From positions 890,485 through 933,806 of the forward strand of contig NZ_RDBO01000077.1 of the NCBI RefSeq assembly GCF_008120935.1: a stretch of 43,322 nucleotides of DNA, read 5' to 3'. Both the position numbers and the translations under genes were made by a program. The stretch is from Streptomyces sp. sk2.1 (GTDB lineage Bacteria; Actinomycetota; Actinomycetes; Streptomycetales; Streptomycetaceae). Of this stretch, positions 39,730 through 43,322 are shown in pieces. Below the pieces are notes generated by a model. The model worked only from the letters and a program-made list of their open reading frames with translations, did not search any database and was not told the DNA's origin. Position 1 is the first letter of the stretch, and the number at the start of each line of letters is the position of its first letter.

Positions 39730-42207
39730 ATGCTGGGTCCGCTGCGGGAGGACTCGCCGGAACGGATCGGGCCGTACGGGGTACGGGCCCGGCTCGGCGC
39801 GGGCGGCATGGGGGAGGTCTTCCTCGGCGTCCGGGACGACGGCGGCGAGCCCGTCGCCGTCAAGACGGTCCGCCGCGACGTGGCCCAGAACCCCGGCTTC
39901 CGCACCCGCTTCCGCCGCGAGATCGACGTCGCCCGGTCCGTCGCCGACCCCCACCTCGCCCCGCTGCTCGACGGGGACGCCGACGCCGAGGTCCCCTGGC
40001 TCGCCACCGGGTACGTGGCGGGCCCCACCCTGTCCGCCGCCGTCCGCCGGGCCGGTGCCATGGCCGAGGCCGAGGTGCGGATGCTCGGCGCCGGGCTGGC
40101 CCGCGCGCTGGCCGCCGTCCACGGGGCCGGGATCGTCCACCGCGACGTGAAGCCCGGCAACGTGATGCTCGCGGCGGACGGGCCGCGCCTCATCGACTTC
40201 GGGATCGCCCGGGACGCCGCCGCGACCGCGCTCACCACCACCAGCCGCATGGTCGGCAGCCCCTCCTTCATGTCCCCGGAGCACGTGGCGGGCAGCGGAC
40301 GCGTCGTGCCCGCGTCCGACGTCTTCTGCCTCGCCTCCCTGCTCTGCTTCGCCGTCACGGGCCGCGAGCCCTTCGGGGACGGCCCGGTCGCCGCCGTGCT
40401 CTACCGGGTCAAGTACGTCGAGGCCGACCTCGACGGCGTTCCGGACGCGCTGCGGGCCGTACTGGAACGCTGCCTGGTGGCCGAACCGGCCGACCGGCCG
40501 GGCGCCGCCGCGCTCGCGGAACTGCTCGACCCCGGCGCCGCCGACCGGTGGCCGCAGGAAGTGGCGCGGCAGATCGCCGAGCACGAGCGCGAACTGGCCC
40601 GGGTCGTGGCCCTGGACGGCCCGCTGCTGCCCGGATACACCCCGACCGAGATGGCCGCGGGAAGCAGCCCGGCACCCCACCAACTGCCCACCCGGAGAAC
40701 GGACTTCACCCCCGGCCTGCACATCGCGCCCACCCAGGGTCCCGGCCTCGCCGCCCCGCCCCGGCGCCGCTCCCGGCGCACCCTGGCCATCGCGCTGGCC
40801 GCGCTGATCGTGGCGGGCGCGGCCACCGGGGGCGTCCTGGCCTGGCGGGACAGGAACAACACCCCCAACGAGGCGGCTCCCGGCGGTGGTTCGTCCTCCG
40901 GCGGCCCGTCCCGGGACGGCGGCCGGGCCGAGGGCCCCCGGATCGTGGCGGGCGTGGACGAGAACGGCGGCCCGGACGCCTCGGGCACCGTCCCCTACGG
41001 CCGCGACGTCCGTCCGGCGGGGTGGAAGAAGTCCTGGAAGGGCAAGTTCTCCGGCAAGCCGATCGGCTGCTCCGCGGGCCGCGACGTGATCGCCTGCCGG
41101 CTCACCGACGGCACGTACGAGGGACTGTCGGCGGCCGACGGCCACCGGCTGTGGACGTTCGACACCGGGCAGACGTCACGGGCCGCGGGCTGGGGGCCCA
41201 CCGGCCAGTTCTTCATGCCGGCCTCCGCCACCCGCCCCACCGTGCACGACGACTCCGTCCTGCTCGCCGCGGGCGGCCAGTTGCGGTCGCTGGACGCCAG
41301 GACCGGGGCGGTGCGCTGGGAGACCCGGGGCGGTGGCGCGCACAACCTGGGCAGCGCCCCGATGGTCCTGGACGGCCTGGTCTTCGCCGCCACCACGTCG
41401 GCGCCCGACGGCGCGCAGCTCGCCGCGTACGACGTGAGGACCGGCGCCGAGAAGTGGCGCGAGCCGCTGGCGTCGGAGGGCCTCTCCCAGGCCCAGCGGG
41501 GCAATTTCTGGCCGGTCGCCATGGGCGGCGACGTGGTCTACGCGGCCGGCGAGGACGGGCCGAAGGCGTTCCGGCCGAAGGACGGCACGCTGCTGGGCAC
41601 GACCCAGGACTGCGGCGGCCTCCGGCTGCGCGGCGAATCCGTCTACTGCTCCGCCTACACCTCCAACGGCAGCGATTCGGGCTTCGGCACCGACATGAGC
41701 GTGCTGCGGCTGGAGGCGGGGACGCTCAAGACGCGGGGGAAGGTGCCGCTGGACTCCGGGATCGCCGCCGAGGCGACCCCCGTCGCGGTCGACGACCGGG
41801 TGATGGTCATCCGCCGGAGCAGCGAGCACGCCTCCGACGTGCCCGACGAGTTCGTCGTCGTCGGCCGCGACACCGGCCGCCTCCTCGGCCGGTTCCCGCT
41901 CCCCGGAGCGAAGGAGGAGGGCATGAGCAACCCGGCCTCCGGCGCGCTGATCGTCGCCGACACCTTGGTCTGGGCGGACACCGCGATGCTGTACACCGCC
42001 CCGATCCGCCCCGACGGCACGCTGGGCGAGCTGGCCGGGACCCGGCTGCCGGGCGCCCCGGGCCCGAGCCCCACGCCGGAGTACGACATGGCCGACGGCA
42101 TCCAGCTGGACAAGGAACTGAACGCCCCGCAGATGCTGCCGGCCGGCGGCGTCGTGCACGTCGTGTACGACGACGGCACCACGGTCTCCGTGCCGCTGCC
42201 CGGGTGA
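39730..42207 (+). CDS. Membrane Ser/Thr protein kinase with PQQ-like beta-propeller
   Basis: This is a Hanks-type kinase with an outside sensor domain. In the 825-residue protein the kinase domain covers about residues 13-270: GAGGMGEVFLG, Lys45 in VAVKTVRRD, HRDVKPGNVML (Asp139), DFG (156-158) and GSPSFMSPEH. A linker and one membrane helix (about 351-372) follow. The extracytoplasmic half has PQQ-like repeats such as DGHRLWTFDTGQT, LDARTGAVRWETRG and YDVRTGAEKWREPL. The layout recalls AfsK. The ATG at 39730 has GGGGGGAG six bases upstream; a longer frame to 39667 is less likely. A second kinase begins 28 bases later, so they form an operon. Confidence 0.88.
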   Translation: MLGPLREDSPERIGPYGVRARLGAGGMGEVFLGVRDDGGEPVAVKTVRRDVAQNPGFRTRFRREIDVARSVADPHLAPLLDGDADAEVPWLATGYVAGPTLSAAVRRAGAMAEAEVRMLGAGLARALAAVHGAGIVHRDVKPGNVMLAADGPRLIDFGIARDAAATALTTTSRMVGSPSFMSPEHVAGSGRVVPASDVFCLASLLCFAVTGREPFGDGPVAAVLYRVKYVEADLDGVPDALRAVLERCLVAEPADRPGAAALAELLDPGAADRWPQEVARQIAEHERELARVVALDGPLLPGYTPTEMAAGSSPAPHQLPTRRTDFTPGLHIAPTQGPGLAAPPRRRSRRTLAIALAALIVAGAATGGVLAWRDRNNTPNEAAPGGGSSSGGPSRDGGRAEGPRIVAGVDENGGPDASGTVPYGRDVRPAGWKKSWKGKFSGKPIGCSAGRDVIACRLTDGTYEGLSAADGHRLWTFDTGQTSRAAGWGPTGQFFMPASATRPTVHDDSVLLAAGGQLRSLDARTGAVRWETRGGGAHNLGSAPMVLDGLVFAATTSAPDGAQLAAYDVRTGAEKWREPLASEGLSQAQRGNFWPVAMGGDVVYAAGEDGPKAFRPKDGTLLGTTQDCGGLRLRGESVYCSAYTSNGSDSGFGTDMSVLRLEAGTLKTRGKVPLDSGIAAEATPVAVDDRVMVIRRSSEHASDVPDEFVVVGRDTGRLLGRFPLPGAKEEGMSNPASGALIVADTLVWADTAMLYTAPIRPDGTLGELAGTRLPGAPGPSPTPEYDMADGIQLDKELNAPQMLPAGGVVHVVYDDGTTVSVPLPG

Positions 42208-42235
42208 ACCACCGCACGGACGAGGGGATCGCACA

Positions 42236-43322
42236 GTGATCGAGCCGTTGCCGGCCGGCCGGGCCCGGCTGATCGGCCCGTACCAGCTGCTCGGACTGCT
42301 GGGCGCGGGCGGCATGGGCGAGGTGTACCTGGCCAGGCCCGCGGGCGGCACGGGGATGCCGGACGGCCTGGTCGCGCTGAAGACCATCCGCGCCGACCTC
42401 GACCTCGACGAGGGTTTCCGGATCCGCTTCCGCCGCGAGATCGACGCGGCGGGTGCCGTGCGCAGCGCGCACACCGCGGCCCTCGTCGGCGGCGACGCGA
42501 ACGGCCGGCCGCCCTGGCTGGCGACCGAGTACGTCCCCGGTCCCTCGCTGGCCGAGGCGGTGACCCGCGGCGGACCGCTTCCCGAGCCTGTGGTCCGCGC
42601 GATGGGCGCCGGACTGGCCCGCGCGCTCGCCGACATGCACGCGGTGCGCGTGCTGCACCGCGACCTCAAGCCCGGCAACGTGCTGCTCGGCGCCGACGGG
42701 CCCAAGGTGATCGACTTCGGGATCGCCCAGGCCTTCGACGCCACCCAGCTCACCCGGACCGGTGTGGTCGTGGGCAGCCCCGGCTACATCTCGCCCGAGC
42801 ACGTCAACGGATCGCGCTCGCTGGTGCCGGCCTCCGACGTGTTCTGCCTCGGGGCGGTGCTCGCCTTCGCGGCGACCGGGCGGGGCCCGTTCGACGACTC
42901 CGACATGGCGGCCGTGATCTTCCGGATCGCGCAGGGCGAGGCCGAACTGTCCGGCGTGCCACCGAGGTTGCGGGCGGTGATCGAGGAGTGCCTGCGCAGC
43001 GACGCCGGGGCCCGCCCGACCCCGCAGCAGCTGGCCGGGATGCTCCTGCCGGACGACCCGAGGAGCGACGGCCCGGGGGGCGGTCGATCCGGGGACGCGG
43101 CGGGACCGTTCCCCTGGACGGACGCGGTACGGGGACAGCTCGCCGGGTACGCGGCGCAGGCACGCACCGCCGCCGGGGCCGCGGTGGTCCCGGCCGCCGC
43201 GCCGCCGCTGCCGTCCGGCCCCCCGGCCCCCGCCGCCGCCGTCGAGGAGCCCCGGCAGCAGCACCGCGCCGAGCGCCACGCACACCACGGCGGCGGCCGC
43301 CGCGAGGCCGACGCGCAGCCCC
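42236..43322 (+). CDS. Ser/Thr protein kinase, 3' end beyond the window
   Basis: This is the second Hanks-type kinase of the tandem pair; only the first 362 residues are present. The kinase domain shows GAGGMGEVYLA, Lys49 in VALKTIRAD, HRDLKPGNVLL (Asp143), DFG (160-162) and GSPGYISPEH. A proline/alanine-rich linker begins near residue 280. The GTG start has GAGGGG eight bases upstream. The frame stays open to the window end without a stop and no membrane helix has appeared yet in this frame. It is clearly a paralogue of the kinase before it, sharing the PASDVFCL segment in the kinase C-lobe. Its sensor domain, if any, lies outside. Confidence 0.85.
   Translation, partial: MIEPLPAGRARLIGPYQLLGLLGAGGMGEVYLARPAGGTGMPDGLVALKTIRADLDLDEGFRIRFRREIDAAGAVRSAHTAALVGGDANGRPPWLATEYVPGPSLAEAVTRGGPLPEPVVRAMGAGLARALADMHAVRVLHRDLKPGNVLLGADGPKVIDFGIAQAFDATQLTRTGVVVGSPGYISPEHVNGSRSLVPASDVFCLGAVLAFAATGRGPFDDSDMAAVIFRIAQGEAELSGVPPRLRAVIEECLRSDAGARPTPQQLAGMLLPDDPRSDGPGGGRSGDAAGPFPWTDAVRGQLAGYAAQARTAAGAAVVPAAAPPLPSGPPAPAAAVEEPRQQHRAERHAHHGGGRREADAQP

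Noticed and set aside
43238..43322. The last 85 bases read on the minus strand as a good membrane helix (GLAAAAAVVCVALGAVLL), which might suggest an inversion or a convergent gene.
   Set aside because: The plus-strand kinase frame also stays open with high third-position GC, and the minus frame beyond it is meaningless. With the window ending here, neither an inversion nor a second gene can be supported.

Overview
The window is chromosomal DNA from a Streptomyces-type actinomycete. Support comes from the very high GC content with G or C at nearly every third codon position, GTG and TTG starts, the gene order around the ATP synthase operon, a NucS mismatch endonuclease, and the adjacent cytoskeletal genes filP and scy. 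Gene order closely follows what I remember of the S. coelicolor SCO5364-SCO5400 core region. Family names are therefore mostly secure, but this correspondence comes from memory and was not searched. I see no tRNA, rRNA, CRISPR array, prophage or intact insertion sequence.

Layout. Positions 1-11400 (plus strand) hold glyA, a polyprenyl-phosphate GlcNAc-1-phosphate transferase, the complete F1Fo operon atpIBEFHAGDC, and a DUF2550 membrane protein. Positions 11400-15600 (minus strand) hold a secreted GH18 chitinase with its two-component system (chiC, chiR, chiS). A dense hairpin cluster, including a perfect 46-bp inverted repeat, separates the chitinase from the ATP synthase side. Positions 15700-20350 encode a small membrane protein, a PduO-type cobalamin adenosyltransferase, a drug-type ABC exporter divergent from a TetR regulator, and 3-hydroxybutyryl-CoA dehydrogenase. 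Positions 20500-25200 hold a STAS protein, a membrane-anchored P-loop protein whose Walker A lysine is arginine, nucS, and a short conserved gene of unknown role.

Positions 25200-31300 begin with non-coding inverted-repeat elements. They are followed by a luciferase-like oxidoreductase, a small putative zinc protein and two paralogous ABC ATPase/permease pairs. One ATPase gene ends in a 51-bp inverted copy of part of the zinc-protein gene, which has changed its C-terminus. The two ATPase genes also share a 228-bp tract of about 96% identity that suggests gene conversion. Positions 31300-36400 hold filP and scy, coiled-coil proteins of hyphal tip growth. Positions 36500-39340 hold methylmalonyl-CoA epimerase, acetyl-CoA acetyltransferase and the mutase chaperone MeaB. 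Positions 39700 to the end hold two tandem Ser/Thr kinases, the second cut off by the window edge.

How the genes fit together. The window combines energy metabolism, acyl-CoA metabolism, polar growth and chitin use. The acyl-CoA set comprises the 3-hydroxybutyryl-CoA dehydrogenase, thiolase, epimerase, MeaB and a B12 adenosyltransferase, but no mutase is present here. No wholly new multi-gene system is evident. The most unusual signals are the hairpin cluster at 11416-11644, the copied-fragment scar linking 27029-27079 with 28170-28220, the ABC gene-conversion tract, the Rex/Crp-like palindrome before atpI, and the arginine Walker A protein.
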